DNA from: Blastomussa wellsi
Taxonomy: Eukaryota; Cnidaria; Anthozoa; Scleractinia; Plerogyridae
Assembly: GCA_947652115.1 (NCBI GenBank)
Contig: OX393566.1
Coordinates: forward strand, 20,860,799-20,924,798
DNA length: 64,000 bases
Reading direction: 5' to 3'
The notes beneath the pieces were generated by a model. The model did no database searches. It saw only the letters and a program-made list of their open reading frames with translations, and was not told the DNA's origin. Made by a program: the position numbers and the translations under genes. Shown here in pieces: positions 47,407 to 60,611 of the stretch (within the stretch, counting starts at the first letter, position 1; each line of letters starts with the position of its first letter).

Positions 47407-50400
47407 ATGAATTGGTACGTGGGTGCAGTGTTAGCACTGCTCTGTAGATGTCTGATTTTCTCACATGCTGAGGAAAACCTATGTCCTGGAGGAAAAGCAA
47501 GTTGTCCTCTTGATTCCACCTGTTGTCCCCTGAGAAATGGCAGACTCGGTTGCTGTCCCATTCAGAATGCCGTCTGCTGTCAAGACTCTGTCCACTGCTG
47601 TCCAGATGGATATGCCTGTGACGTTGTAAAAGGTATCTGCCAGATGAGTGGAAAGTCAGTTCCATTGTTGAAAAAGATCCCTGCAGTGCCTACCATGGTA
47701 TGTCTATCAATTGTATGCATTTCTTGTCTCTTGCATATTGAAATTTACAACAAAGTTTCAATGAAACCTGCTTTAAGAGAAGCTGCATCCTCAATTTGGA
47801 TCAGGAATTTGGGTAAAGGGTTGTGCATGTACGGTATTTTTCCAACAGTAGTTGAGTTAGATTCTCCACTTGCTGAAGAGGTCCACTTTCAGTTTCTTGT
47901 GGTACTTTTCATTAAAACAATCAGACTATACATGTAGCTCAATTGCTTTTCCACAGAACGAGATTGGTTCAGCAGATGCCATTATTTGCCCTGGTGGTGA
48001 AGGGCAGTGCCCTGCTGACCACTCCTGTTGTACTGTGCCAGGAAGTGACCAGGTCCATTGTTGCCCTGCTGGTTACTCGTGCGAGGGAGGCCTATGCCGA
48101 GAAAGCAGTGTCAAATTTCCTGCAGCTGTGTTTTCCACGTCTGCTGTCAAAATTGTGAAATGCAACCAGGAGTTTGCTTGCCCTGACAGGTAGTGTTGAT
48201 GTGCATGAAACGACAGGAGATACTAAAATCTAGACTAATCTACAAGCTTTTCTTTCTTTTTAATCATTTTGTCATTCAGGGCTTTGTATTAGATTTTAGT
48301 CCAGTAGTTGAGCCTTGGCTGGTGTACTGAAATAAATACTCGCATAGTGCTTCTCTTCACCAGATACATGTAGCTAGCATCCCATCCAAGGGGGGAGTAG
48401 AAATACCCTTAGTTGCTTTGCGCTAAGGAAACATGTGTAGTGCTGCAAGGTCAGTGAGGCCAGTGGCCAGTGAGGCTATAGACCTGATGGGCCACTCGCC
48501 TCATGCACGTACTTAGGGTCCCTTTACATGGAGATATGGGACCCCATGTAGGTGAGGTAACCCACCTACAGTTGGTGGGGTTGAAAAATAACTCTTGTCT
48601 GCATTCAATCTGCTCCCCCAGGGTGGCGGGGTAAACTTGCTCAAGTCCGGCTGTGTGGCCTCTCAGCACATAAACACGGAAATTAAAATGGCAAGCAAAG
48701 AACGTATTTGGATGGTTAATGCTCTCCTACTTTCACTAACAGCTCATGCATCAGTGTTTCACATGTTCAGTGCTGTGGCTTCTTGTCAATAATTGTAATT
48801 TGCATTTGGTATGTGTTCACATGTAATCCAAACCAGGGTTGTCAGATTATCCCACCATGAAGCATTCACATGGCAAAACAATGCCCCAGCCAGGTGGGTT
48901 ACCTTACCTGGCAGACTGGGCAACCTGCCTTGGTGGGTTACCCTACCTCATTCTCGTCCCTTAGCTGGCTGGGCCTTGGCATGAGAAACAAAGGTCTCTG
49001 GGGACATAGAATTTTCAAAATATTCGGATTTTTATTGGCTGGCTGAGAAGAAAGAAACAGAAGTCAAAATGTTCGCCAGCCACCATATTGCAGCACACAG
49101 TGTGTAGAAACATCAATACTACATACAGGAAGTCCGGAAGTCCTGGAATCTAGGACTGGAAATTACATGTCCCCAGAGTCCTTTGTTTCTCGTGCCAAGG
49201 CCCCACCGGTTAAAGTGCCTATGATGTAAAAAAGTGTTTTTGCACATTTTTGTAGTATATTGTACCGTTATTCCAAAAATGACAAAAGAAATTCGGTGGA
49301 AAGGAAAGAAAATCCGTTTTTTTGCTGCTTGAAGTACGTAAATAGGGGGTTCCGGAGACTAGGAACGAATTAAGCGGTGATAACGTAGTTAGTGGTTCCG
49401 GCGTGTTGTTTACACATAGTTTCCTGTTGCTTTTTGAGAGAACTTCTCCTTGTGAGAGGACTATATGAAATGCCTCCTCGACATCCACTTCGAGCGATGC
49501 ACAATCCTCAAGCAGCGACTCTTCGCTGGAAATTTAGATAGTTGGACATATCCAACGGCCTTATGTGCGTTATGCGGACGAGCCGATCGCTCGTGACATT
49601 TGTTCATTTGCCGTTGATCTGTTTATTAATTCGGTCTTTCGACCTATTTTGCTTCTCATTAGTTTCTAAAGGGCACTATATACTGTATTATTTGGACGTT
49701 TTTTTGAAGACATAACATCGTTGCCGCCATGCAGATGAATAGAGGTCAGACGTCTGAACGATTTTCCATTTGTGGTTTGACACCTCTGTAATGTTCAATA
49801 TGTTTCGTATGCTAGGTTTGTTTTGGCTCATTTATATTTGCAAGAAATGTTTAAGTTCTCCTAACTTTGCTATCGAAGGGCAGGGTAAGACTTTCCGTGA
49901 AGATGTTGATAGCTTGTATTTGCTGTTTGTGACGTCAGGCCCGGCTATTAATAAATTGATACTGTTGCAAGATGTGGTTTATTATCACGGATATTTGTCT
50001 TAGTCCGGCTTCTCTGGAAACTGCTGTAGCTCTACTTCGAGAAAGCCATTCTGTGTCGTAGAGGGTGTGTTTCTTGCATTAATTTTATCGAGCGTTTAGT
50101 CTTCTGAGCTCCTAATTTGTTCATTGTATTTTCTTGTTGGCACCACATGATTCAATTGTAGATTAATTGCGTTTGACGTTAGGAGAACGCTTCGTAATCT
50201 TTGGGGATCCTGTGGTCGATGGGATACCTGTGCATGCCAGGCGTGAAGATTCAAGATTTTTGGTTACTTGGACGGGCGATGTTCAAAATCTGCGCCATTT
50301 TGAATAATTATTAAGCGCGCGCATGAATTTTAAGCCCAATAGCCGGCCAAAGAAATTGCGGGCTCACCTGGTGGACATGCGCACACAACTATTTTTTACG

Positions 50401-53400
50401 TCATAAACAATTGTCATATGGCAATCACGTGCATCACTGGTTCCATCAAGGTCAACTAGATGATTACACGGGAATATTTGAGTTCGGCAAAAGAATGAAC
50501 TTTGGAGTTGTTTTCTAAGCGGGTTTTATCACTGAGCTGATGATTCTGCTAAACTTTTCGGTCAATGCCGTTCAAATCGAGCTGGAACTTCGTAGAAACA
50601 CACAAATAAAGACCAGGTAACATTTGTGCCGTGAGAAGTTTACCCGTGCGTTTGAGTCTATTTACATATTTGTAGTTTAACCTCTTTCATGCACGAAAAA
50701 GTAAGCTTGAGCGTATCAGTGCAGTTTGTTACAACTGTAATGCTTTATTCACGTCTGATATCTCTACGCGGGTAATTTTGCATGATAAGTATCTCGCTCG
50801 CTGAAGCAAGCTAAGTTTAAAACATGTTGAACTGACCTACATGAACGTAAAATAATCATGAGATGAAAAGTTTGCACAATGGCAAAAGATTCTGTCCGGT
50901 TCTCTGACATCAGTAATCTAGCAGAAACCTAATATGTTTCCGTCGCTCCTATGATCATTGATTTCACTTCAAGTTGTGTCACGCAAGAAGCCAAGACTTT
51001 TAACCTTCAAGGCTACCATTTTTTCGAAGTTTGTAGTGACATGTTTATCTTTTTAACAACAAAGAACTTTTTACGATCTACTTTACATTTTTATCGACCA
51101 TGCTTGAGGGAGAGTAAGACATTTTAAGAGTAGAGAGTTAATGAGTGAGATATTTTGAAGCCGTATACGCGAAGAACATTTTTTACGAAATTGAAATCAA
51201 GCTTGACGACACAAAAGCTAATCTGGAGCTAAGAAAACTCGAACGCACTTATTGATCTATGATTACTACTAGTTTTATATTTACTACACGTAAATCTGTT
51301 GACTGTGTTGCGTGTTGTGCATGCCACTATTTCAGAATATCTTTTTCGATGACAAAATTAATCTCGATTGTTTTCTGAAAAGAAATCAACATTTGCGACT
51401 AAACAATTAGATGTGTGCGTGTTTCACACCGGCACATATAATTCACATAGCACAGGATGTTAATTAATATAAACTTCACTTACTCTTCGCCGCTTTTGTT
51501 TAGACTTTTCAGTTATAGGCGATGTCTTCGGTACATCCGAATTTTTTTGGATCGAACTGAACCCTTAATAAGACGTTTTCTAATTCCACGGCTTCTTCAG
51601 AACCATCACAGCGGAAACCTGCTTGAAGCAGCTATTGTCAAAATGTGCCGAAGACAAACATGACTTGTTTGGCCCGAAATCTTCTCGGTGAATGCGCGCG
51701 AATCGCGTCCAGTTTTGCCCCACACTTTTCTTTGGGAAGTAATACATCAAAATCTCTGGTGTGCCAGTCCTGTTGGCGCAGTTGACTGTATTGGGGCCAC
51801 CAGCGGCACAATAATTCATCCCTCCCTTCTTCGGCCTCTTATCCGCCATAACGCTATCGTATTCAGAACCACCAACTGCGTCACTTCCTGTGTTATCTGA
51901 GCGTTTGGCCGAGCGCAAAACAGACCCATTTCAGGTTTCGAAATCCAAGCTTTGAGGTTCCAAAAAACATCAAAGAATGCGCTTTTGATGGCTTAAACCC
52001 ACAAATTTGAGCTAATTGAGACATAAACAAGCGAATTGGTCAAAAAATGTTTTACTTCATGGTCACTTTAAGGGAAACGAAAAGTGCCATGGGGTCAAGA
52101 ATGATCCTGCCTATCTTGAAAAGGTGATCTGGAAGAAATGAGGGATTATATGGACAGGTGGGTTACTCCACCTAGGTGGGTTACCTGACCTACCTGGGCT
52201 CCCCCACCTCCATGTAAACAAGCCCTTAACCCCTTTTTTGCCTATTGTAAGTTAGAGAAGCTTGAAATCAATTCCAGTCATGTCCTAGAATTTGAAGCAG
52301 CAAACTTGGTTCATCACTGCAGGAGCTGATCTGTTTTTCTGGGATAAATTTCCATGAGTGTTGCTAATGTACTCCACTGACTTGTATTATACATTGGTAG
52401 TACTACAGTGTGCATGTAACAACATGGCAGGTTGCTACATTTCCACAATGACTCCCTGGTGTCAACTGCACAGGTAGAGTCAAATCTTGAACCTAAAAAC
52501 ACAATCAGTCACCCGGCAAGTATCTAAGCTTGAGTCATTGCCACACCTCGCTATCTGGAGTACATGTGCAACATACAGTAATTAGCTTATCTTTGATTAT
52601 GATCTGTCATTGGGAATACGAAACATACATAAATTGTGTTCCACTACTTTGGGGATTGGAAAAGCCCAGCCCTCTCCTCCCCACCTCTCCCACTCCCACC
52701 TCTCTTATAAGAAATAACTCTGGGATAGCTATCAATTGATTATCATTAAGTCATCAATGTCGCACTTACCAAATTTGTATTATATTATAGATACACTTGC
52801 TGCCAGATTGATAACAGATACAAGTGCTGTCCTATGCCACAAGCTGTCTGTTGTTCTGATCACATACACTGTTGCCCAAGAGGTTTCAAGTGCTCTCCTG
52901 ATGGAAAGACCTGTTCATTAGGTGTTCACATGCTTCCTGCACTATCTTCCACACCATCCAAGACTTTGAAGAAACGCTTCAATGGACTTTTGGCTACGAT
53001 CACAGGGAAACATGAAGACCAGTCTAAGCTGCAGGTTGGCTCAACTTCAAATCTGTTTGACACTGTTGTTTGTCCTGGTGGCGAGTCTCAGTGTCCAGTT
53101 GGAAGTACATGTTGTAAACTTTCATCGGGACAATGGGGTTGTTGTCCTCTTCCAAATGCTGTCTGCTGTAGTGATGGAGTACATTGTTGTCCTAATGGCT
53201 ATACCTGTGATGTTTCATCTGGAACTTGCAGTAGAGGCAGGAAAAGTATACCCATGTTACAGAAGCTACCAACGTTAAAGATAAAAGCAGAAGTGAGCAG
53301 TGTTGTTTGCCCTGATGGTAAATCTGAGTGTCCCGATGGAAACACGTGTTGTAAACTTCCTTCTGGTCAGTATGGCTGTTGCCCTCTCCCAAAGGCTGTT

Positions 53401-56400
53401 TGCTGTACTGATGGATTACATTGTTGTCCAAATGGATACACCTGCGATGTTGAATCAGGAACCTGTAGTAAAGACAGTACAACTGTGCCACAGAAATTAT
53501 CGGCATCAAAAACAAAAGGCAAACTGACCAGAGTCGTCTGTCCTGGTGGACAATCCAAGTGCCCAGATGGCAGCACATGTTGTGAACTTTCTTCAGGTCA
53601 GTATGGCTGTTGTCCACTTCCAAATGCTGTCTGTTGCAGCGATGGAGAGCATTGCTGTCCTGAGGGGTATACCTGTGATGTTCCAGGTGGAACTTGCAAT
53701 AAAGGTAGCAAAATCATAGCTTTATCAGGAAACATACCAGCACTAAAGAAAGCGGTAGAAGTGAGCGACATTGTTTGCCCTGATGGCCAATCTGAGTGTC
53801 CAGATGATAGCACATGCTGTAAACTTTCTTCAGGTCAGTATGGCTGCTGTCCACTTCCAAATGCTGTCTGCTGTAGCGATAGATTACATTGCTGTCCTAA
53901 TGGATACACCTGCAATGTCCCAATGGGAACTTGTATGAAAGGAAGCAAAAGTATACCCATTGTACCGAAGATTCCAGTAGCAAAGACAAAGGCAGCAATA
54001 AGCAATGTTGTTTGCCCTGATCACGAGTCCGAGTGTCCTGATGATGACACGTGTTGCAAACTTTCCTCTGGTATTTATGGCTGTTGTCCACTTCCAGATG
54101 CCATTTGTTGCAGTGATGAAGAGCATTGCTGTCCTGAGGGGTACACCTGCAATGTTTCAGCTGGCACTTGTAATAAAGGAAGCCAAAGTACAGCTTTGTT
54201 GCAGAAGATGTCAGCATTACAAACGAAAGTCGGAGTGAGTAGTGTTGTTTGTCCAGGTAGCCAATATGCATGTTCAGATGGAAATACGTGTTGCAAACTT
54301 TCTTCAGGAAGATGGGGTTGTTGCCCACTTGCTAAAGCTGTTTGCTGCAGTGACGGAATACATTGTTGCCCAAATGGATACACATGCAATGTTGCAAAGG
54401 GAACGTGTGTTAGCGAAGGTCATAGCACAGTCATTTTAGAAAATATACCCGCGTCAAACCAAAGAATCCAAGTTAACAGTGTTGTTTGCCCAGACGGCCA
54501 ATCAGAGTGTCCAGATGGAAGCACATGTTGTAAGCTCTCTTCAGGACAATGGGGTTGTTGCCCACTTCCTAACGCTGTTTGCTGTAGGGATGGAGTACAT
54601 TGTTGCCCACATGGATACACATGTAATGTTGAAAATGGAACTTGTAGTGGGGATGATCATAGCACTGTCGTCCTCAAAATGGTACCAGTGTCAAAGAGAG
54701 AAGTCCAATTGAATAGTGTCGTTTGCCCAGATGGCCAATCCGAGTGTCCAGATGGAAGCACATGTTGCAAGCTCTCTTCAGGAAAATGGGGTTGTTGCCC
54801 ACTTCCTAAAGCTGTTTGCTGTAGGGATGGAGTACACTGTTGCCCACATGGATACACATGTAATGTTGCAAGTGGAACTTGTAGTAGGGATGGTCAAAGC
54901 ACTGTCATCCTAAAACAGATACCAGCATCAATGCGAAAAGTCGAACTGAACTTCATTGTTTGCCCTGATGGCGAGTCTCGGTGTCCAGATGGTAGCACAT
55001 GCTGCAAACTTTCTTCAGGACAGTATGGCTGCTGTCCTCTTCCACATGCTGTCTGCTGTAGTGATGGAGAGCATTGCTGTCCTCAGGGGTATACCTGTGA
55101 TGTTGCAGCTAAAACGTGTAATAAAGGTAGCAAGCGTGTACCTATGCTACCCAAGATTAATGCATCACAGAAAAAGACTGCAGTGGGCAGTGTTGTTTGC
55201 CCAGACGGCCAATCCGAGTGTCCAGATGGAAGCACATGTTGTAAGCTCTCTTCAGGACAATGGGGTTGTTGCCCACTTCCTAACGCTGTTTGCTGTAGGG
55301 ATGGAGTACATTGTTGCCCACATGGATACACATGTAATGTTGAAAATGGAACTTGTAGTGGGGATGATCATAGCACTGTCGTCCTCAAAATGGTACCAGT
55401 GTCAAAGAGAGAAGTCCAATTGAATAGTGTCGTTTGCCCAGATGGCCAATCCGAGTGTCCAGATGGAAGCACATGTTGCAAGCTCTCTTCAGGAAAATGG
55501 GGTTGTTGCCCACTTCCTAAAGCTGTTTGCTGTAGGGATGGAGTACACTGTTGCCCACATGGATACACATGTAATGTTGCAAGTGGAACTTGTAGTAGGG
55601 ATGGTCAAAGCACTGTCATCCTAAAACAGATACCAGCATCAATGCGAAAAGTCGAACTGAACTTCATTGTTTGCCCTGATGGCGAGTCTCGGTGTCCAGA
55701 TGGTAGCACATGCTGCAAACTTTCTTCAGGACAGTATGGCTGCTGTCCTCTTCCACATGCTGTCTGCTGTAGTGATGGAGAGCATTGCTGTCCTCAGGGG
55801 TATACCTGTGATGTTGCAGCTAAAACGTGTAATAAAGGTAGCAAGCGTGTACCTATGCTACCCAAGATTAATGCATCACAGAAAAAGACTGCAGTGGGCA
55901 GTGTTGTTTGCCCAGACGGCCAATCCGAGTGTCCAGATGGAAGCACATGTTGTAAGCTCTCTTCAGGACAATGGGGTTGTTGCCCACTTCCTAACGCTGT
56001 TTGCTGTAGGGATGGAGTACATTGTTGCCCACATGGATACACATGTAATGTTGAAAATGGAACTTGTAGTGGGGATGATCATAGCACTGTCGTCCTCAAA
56101 ATGGTACCAGTATCAAAGAGAGAAGTCCAATTGAATAGTGTCGTTTGCCCAGATGGCCAATCCGAGTGTCCAGATGGAAGCACATGTTGCAAGCTCTCTT
56201 CAGGAAAATGGGGTTGTTGCCCACTTCCTAAAGCTGTTTGCTGTAGGGATGGAGTACACTGTTGCCCACATGGATACACATGTAATGTTGCAAGTGGAAC
56301 TTGTAGTAGGGATGGTCAAAGCACTGTCATCCTAAAACAGATACCAGCATCAATGCGAAAAGTCGAACTGAACTTCATTGTTTGCCCTGATGGCGAGTCT

Positions 56401-59400
56401 CGGTGTCCAGATGGTAGCACATGCTGCAAACTTTCTTCAGGACAGTATGGCTGCTGTCCTCTTCCACATGCTGTCTGCTGTAGTGATGGAGAGCATTGCT
56501 GTCCTCAGGGGTATACCTGTGATGTTGCAGCTAAAACGTGTAATAAAGGTAGCAAGCGTGTACCTATGCTACCCAAGATTAATGCATCACAGAAAAAGAC
56601 TGCAGTGGGCAGTGTTGTTTGCCCAGACGGCCAATCCGAGTGTCCAGATGGAAGCACATGTTGTAAGCTCTCTTCAGGACAATGGGGTTGTTGCCCACTT
56701 CCTAACGCTGTTTGCTGTAGGGATGGAGTACATTGTTGCCCACATGGATACACATGTAATGTTGAAAATGGAACTTGTAGTGGGGATGATCATAGCACTG
56801 TCATCCTAAAAAAGATACCAGCATCAAAGCGAAAAGTCGAATTGAACCTCATTGTTTGCCCTGATGGCGAGTCTCGGTGTCCAGATGGTAGCACATGCTG
56901 CAAACTTTCTTCAGGACAGTATGGCTGCTGTCCTCTTCCACATGCTGTCTGCTGTAGTGATGGAGAGCATTGCTGTCCTCAGGGGTATACCTGTGATGTT
57001 GCAGCTAAAACTTGTAACAAAGGTAGCAAGCATGTACCTATGCTACCCAAGATTAATGCATCACAGAAAAAGACTGCAGTGGGCAGTGTTGTTTGCCCAG
57101 ACGGCCAATCCGAGTGTCCAGACGGAAGCACATGTTGTAAGCTCTCTTCAGGAAAATGGGGTTGTTGCCCACTTCCTAAAGCTGTTTGCTGTAGCGATGG
57201 AGTACATTGTTGTCCTAATGGGTACACCTGTGAGGTTTCATCGGGAACTTGTAGTAAAGGAAGCCAAAATAAAGCTATGTATCTGAAGGTTCCTGCATCA
57301 AAGAGACCCACTGTATTGGATGGAATTGACTGTCCTGACAAAAAGTATCAATGTCCGAAAGGCAACACGTGCTGCAAACTTCCCTCTGGCACATATGGTT
57401 GCTGCCCTTTAGAACAAGCTGTTTGCTGCAGTGATAATAAGCACTGCTGCCCTCATGGTTACGTATGTGATCTCAAGGAAGGTTAGTCTCATTTTTTCTT
57501 TCTCTGCCTGGTCCAGTCTCTCTTCCGCACACGCTATAATTGTTATAATTATAGGTGCTGAATTGAAGAGAGTCCAGGATAACTTGCATGTGCATGCTCT
57601 ATACAAGCCAATAAAATATAACAATAGAACGTGTATTAGCTAAAGACGTGCTCGCTCAGATGACAAAATATTCATCTACAATTTCAAGCAAGTGCAACTT
57701 TAATGTAAGAAAAGGTACTGTTTACTGAATTTAAATCCAGTGAGCATGTACAAAATGCAGGAAACCTGGAATAGCCTGAAATACTCAGCTTAAGAAGTTA
57801 ACCTTGGGTGCATATCAGTTACGGCTAAGCAAGACACTCTAGCCAGGGATAGAACTACGGATGGCGTAGCTCGCATACAAAATTAAATTTTCGTTATTAG
57901 GATGAGGGATTTGAACTCCTGCGAGTAACTAAGTAAAAATGTGGAGTTTTCAGCATAAATTAAATGATCTTTAGTTGGCTTATACATTTGTACAGTTTAT
58001 CGGTTTTGCCATTGGTTTTTTAGTTAAATCCTTTTGAAAGGTATTCCGGTGTTCCTGTCGTAGAACCTTAGCCGAGTAGTAAATTCCAGGGAAATGGCGG
58101 ATTTCAGAGCATGCTCCCTCCTCTATCATTCCTGGGCCCCTATGTAAGGTGCGCAGGAGGGAGAGTTCAGGGCTGGACCATCCTTTCTTTTCTTTTCAGA
58201 CAAGTAAAGCGAGTGAAGAGCATCATGTAGATTTTTATTGCTTTGATATATGGCCCTTTCCGCTTAAAAAGTTACTGTTTTTTGCATGCACATGTTTTCT
58301 CTAAAGCGACGATACTGATTATTTGAGTCTTACTGGGGCGTTATAAACACTGGCGTTTTGTTGATACATTATTGTTGCTGTTGTTGTTATTTTTGCCGTT
58401 GGTGGTGGCGGTGGTGCCGCTGCCGTAGCCGCACTAGATGATCCGGGTCAGTGTCAGGTGACTTGGATCACGGCACATCAAAGAAACTAGTGAATCTACG
58501 GCAAGGATTCATCAGTTACTTAAATGCCCCTTGATCCGACTGATCTTGGTTCACTGATCTTGATCTGGATTACCCTTAGATGCGCACGCCTTTACAAAAT
58601 GGCTTTTCACGCTTGCTGCTTTGTAAAGGATAATGGCCAGCAAGCGATATCCTTTTGTTATTTTGTTTTTGTTTTTTTAATGACAGGTAAATGCAGTAAG
58701 ACCGCCCTACACATCAAGATGATTGACAACATCCCAGCTATCGGTATGTCAATAAGGGATTAACATGACTTTTAGTGGGAATGTTGTTTATTCGCGCCCG
58801 CGTAGCCCGAGCGCGAAGCGCAAGGGACGCAAATGACACTACAAGGGTGCAAATAAACAATATTCCCGCTAAAAGTCATGCTGTTATCATTATTATCAAT
58901 ATACAAGGCCAAATAACATCCTGATAACTAACATATTTAGTAAAGTTTTCAAGAATACGAGTAAGAACTTCGTGTTGAAAATGTTATAATTGTAAAAGCC
59001 CGACCGATATGTTTTGAACAGGTGTAGAACTTAGCGGATATAGCTACGATGTCTCTGAAAATAATCGCCCATGAGGTAACAACTCACGGATAATCATAAT
59101 TTTTGACGAACTTACATTTTACAGTTGATTGGTGGTGTAAAATTCCCGCAGTACTTCAATCAAGTGAACGATTTTTCGCTTCTTGTAAAGACGACAAGAA
59201 CTTGCTTTCTTTGTTTCTTCTGGACTGTGCTTTTGTTTCTAGCCTATCTTCAAGTCTAAATCCGAATTTTTTGTTTGCATTCTTTCAATTTATAAGAAGT
59301 AGACCAATTTTCTCTCTGAAAACAATTCGTTTTGTGTGAAACGGAACTTCAAGACCCTTCAAAGCTTTCTGTAACGTTCGTTCGTACGCACCTCGATGGT

Positions 59401-60611
59401 TTTCCCGCGTCAAACGGTCTGAACGTAATCTGATTGGTTTAAATTCATCACGTGAACCAATCAGCTTCAGGGCAGTTGCGGCCTATGTTTTGACGAGGCC
59501 GGATTTCAATTTGGCCGCGTCTATCGATAATAATAGGTGTTGTCGAAGGGTATCGTTTCCTGTTATTATTTGACAAAACCTGCAGCCTTTTCTGCAGTTA
59601 TGTTAAATAATATTTGCCATGCATCCTCGGAGACCCAGGGGCGAAAGTTTACAAGAAGTCGCAAAAGTGCCCCTGGGCTGCTACAATGACTGGTTCCAAA
59701 ACCCATTCGAATGCTTGCCTCTGATTGGCCGCAAAAAAATTTTGCCAAATCAGAGGCAAGCTTATTGTTATCAGAGGCAAGCTTGTCGTCTGTCTTCCTG
59801 TCTGTGTCTTTCAATCTCTCTGGCTGACCCTCTGTCTGATGCTCTGTCTTGTCTGTCTGTAATATTCGCCCTCATCCGTCATCATCATCGTCGTTGTCGG
59901 CGTCATCATCATCGTCCTCATTTTTATTTAAATGCACGGAATCACTCTTATTAAATTATAATCTCCCAGTTAGCTGTCACACTACAATAGGCCGCTAATC
60001 GCGGGTGTAAAATCTAATCTATATAAAATTCACATTGTTATATTTTTGACCTATTTCAGATGCTAAAGTGAAGTACGTTTATTGCCCTGATGGATGTTCG
60101 TGTCTTGATTTTGAGACGTGCTGTAAACTCCCTGATGGACATTATGGCTGCTGTCCCCTTCGACACGCTGAGTGCTGTTCAGATCACATACACTGCTGCC
60201 CTGCCGGATATAGGTATACATATTGACAGTTCAGTTCTCCAAACTGTTTCTGTAGGTGCTCATATTTCATATTGGGAGAATGTGGCCTTATATCAATACC
60301 TTTTTACGATCCAACCCAGGTTTATGAGCCAGGGTTAGCTCCAATAATGTTCCTCAAATTTCGATCATATTTCCCATGGTTCGCATGGCTCGAAAAATAC
60401 AGGCAGTCAGGGTGGTAGAAAAGCGTTAAATATTCTGCATTTTCCCTGACATCTGTCGCTTTTGATTCGCAGATGCGATCTCTCAGCAGGGATGTGTATT
60501 ACTGGGAATGTCCGCCTACCGATGTTGAAGAAAACAAAATCCCCTCGGCGACCCAAGACCCAAGAAGATAACTTGGACGAGAAGATCCACTTCGTTTCTG
60601 GACGCGTCTAA
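47407..60611 (+). CDS. giant progranulin, 23 granulin units, 6 exons
   Basis: Exons 47407-47697, 47957-48189, 52791-57481, 58687-58743, 60060-60213 and 60473-60611. All introns are GT-AG and in frame, giving 1854 residues. A signal peptide covers about 1-21. Granulin units follow the pattern [17 protein letters not shown], GCCPLPxAVCCSDGxHCCP, GYTCDVxxGTC. I count 23: one in exon 1, a shortened one in exon 2 lacking the central [11 protein letters not shown] block, one split by intron 2, eighteen wholly in exon 3, one ending in exon 4 and one in exons 5-6. The C-terminal tail is basic ([12 protein letters not shown]). Exon 3 has no intron over 4.7 kb and a uniform 237-bp unit (79 residues). 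Progranulins are secreted, cleaved in the linkers to small disulfide-stacked granulins, and act in growth, lysosomal function and wound repair; the human protein has seven and a half units. Introns 2 and 4 hold transposons. Confidence 0.95.
48960..49212. mobile_element. MITE related to the 20636-21301 family
   Basis: Ends ggctgggccttggcatgaga with acaaaggtctctggggacat (left) face the mirrored right end catgtccccagagtcctttg with ttctcgtgccaaggcccc. The middle has ggaagtcctggaatctagga and tgttcgccagccaccatatt, the reverse of words in the 170-bp unit at 20741. Confidence 0.7.
51580..51918 (-). pseudogene. THAP-type zinc finger segment in progranulin intron 2
   Basis: Minus-strand frame with [10 protein letters not shown] (ATG at 51849) and then [14 protein letters not shown], a [11 protein letters not shown] stretch, [16 protein letters not shown] and [12 protein letters not shown]. 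The order of two N-terminal cysteines, F-P, W, and C-x3-H-F fits the C2CH THAP DNA-binding domain found in P-element-type transposases and host factors. After SCFK the frame runs on only about 13 residues to a stop; the adjacent frame would continue with a [14 protein letters not shown] segment, so a one-base frameshift is possible. No transposase body is seen. It may belong to the candidate element around it. Confidence 0.55.
54481..57087 (+). repeat. 711-bp higher-order repeat within progranulin exon 3
   Basis: Three copies (54481-55191, 55192-55902, 55903-56613) of a 711-bp unit encode three successive granulins each, almost identical at DNA level (for example ccaatcagag against ccaatccgag in the first copy, gtaccagtatc in the third). 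A fourth, shorter copy (56614-57087) has only two granulins and a hybrid linker ([18 protein letters not shown]) that joins the first linker to the second, as unequal crossing over would leave. The rest of exon 3 has the same 237-bp granulin period but lower identity. Confidence 0.9.
58759..58888. mobile_element. hairpin MITE in progranulin intron 4
   Basis: Left arm taacatgacttttagtggga, atgttgtttattcgc faces the right arm gcaaataaacaatattcccg, ctaaaagtcatgctgtta. GC-rich loop (gcccgagcgcgaagcgc). It begins 15 bp after the donor of exon 4. Confidence 0.75.
59713..59761. repeat. 17-bp-arm hairpin in progranulin intron 4
   Basis: gcttgcctctgattggc and gccaaatcagaggcaagc mirror each other with one bulged base around an A/T loop; a further tcagaggcaagc follows directly at 59771. 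Probably part of a MITE. Confidence 0.6.

Larger units (their letters stand above)
48516..52225. mobile_element. candidate 3.7-kb TIR element in progranulin intron 2
   Basis: The left end reads gggtccctttacatggagat and then gtaggtgaggtaacccacct. The right end, read on the minus strand from 52225, gives gggcttgtttacatggaggt and gtaggtcaggtaacccacct, the same words in the same spacing over about 53 bp. TTA borders both sides (48513-48515, 52226-52228). An extra inverted ggtgggttacc block lies at 48890-48950. Inside are a THAP-like segment (51580-51918) and another MITE. Two independent small elements in opposite orientation would also explain the ends. Confidence 0.45.

Noticed and set aside
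54481..56613. CRISPR-like or satellite array
   Set aside because: The repeats are coding, in frame, 711 bp long and without spacers; this is a protein-domain array in a eukaryotic gene.
52982..57341. Many open frames on both strands in other phases across the granulin array
   Set aside because: They recur with the 237/711-bp period of the true frame and carry no independent family signal; they are shadows of the granulin codons.
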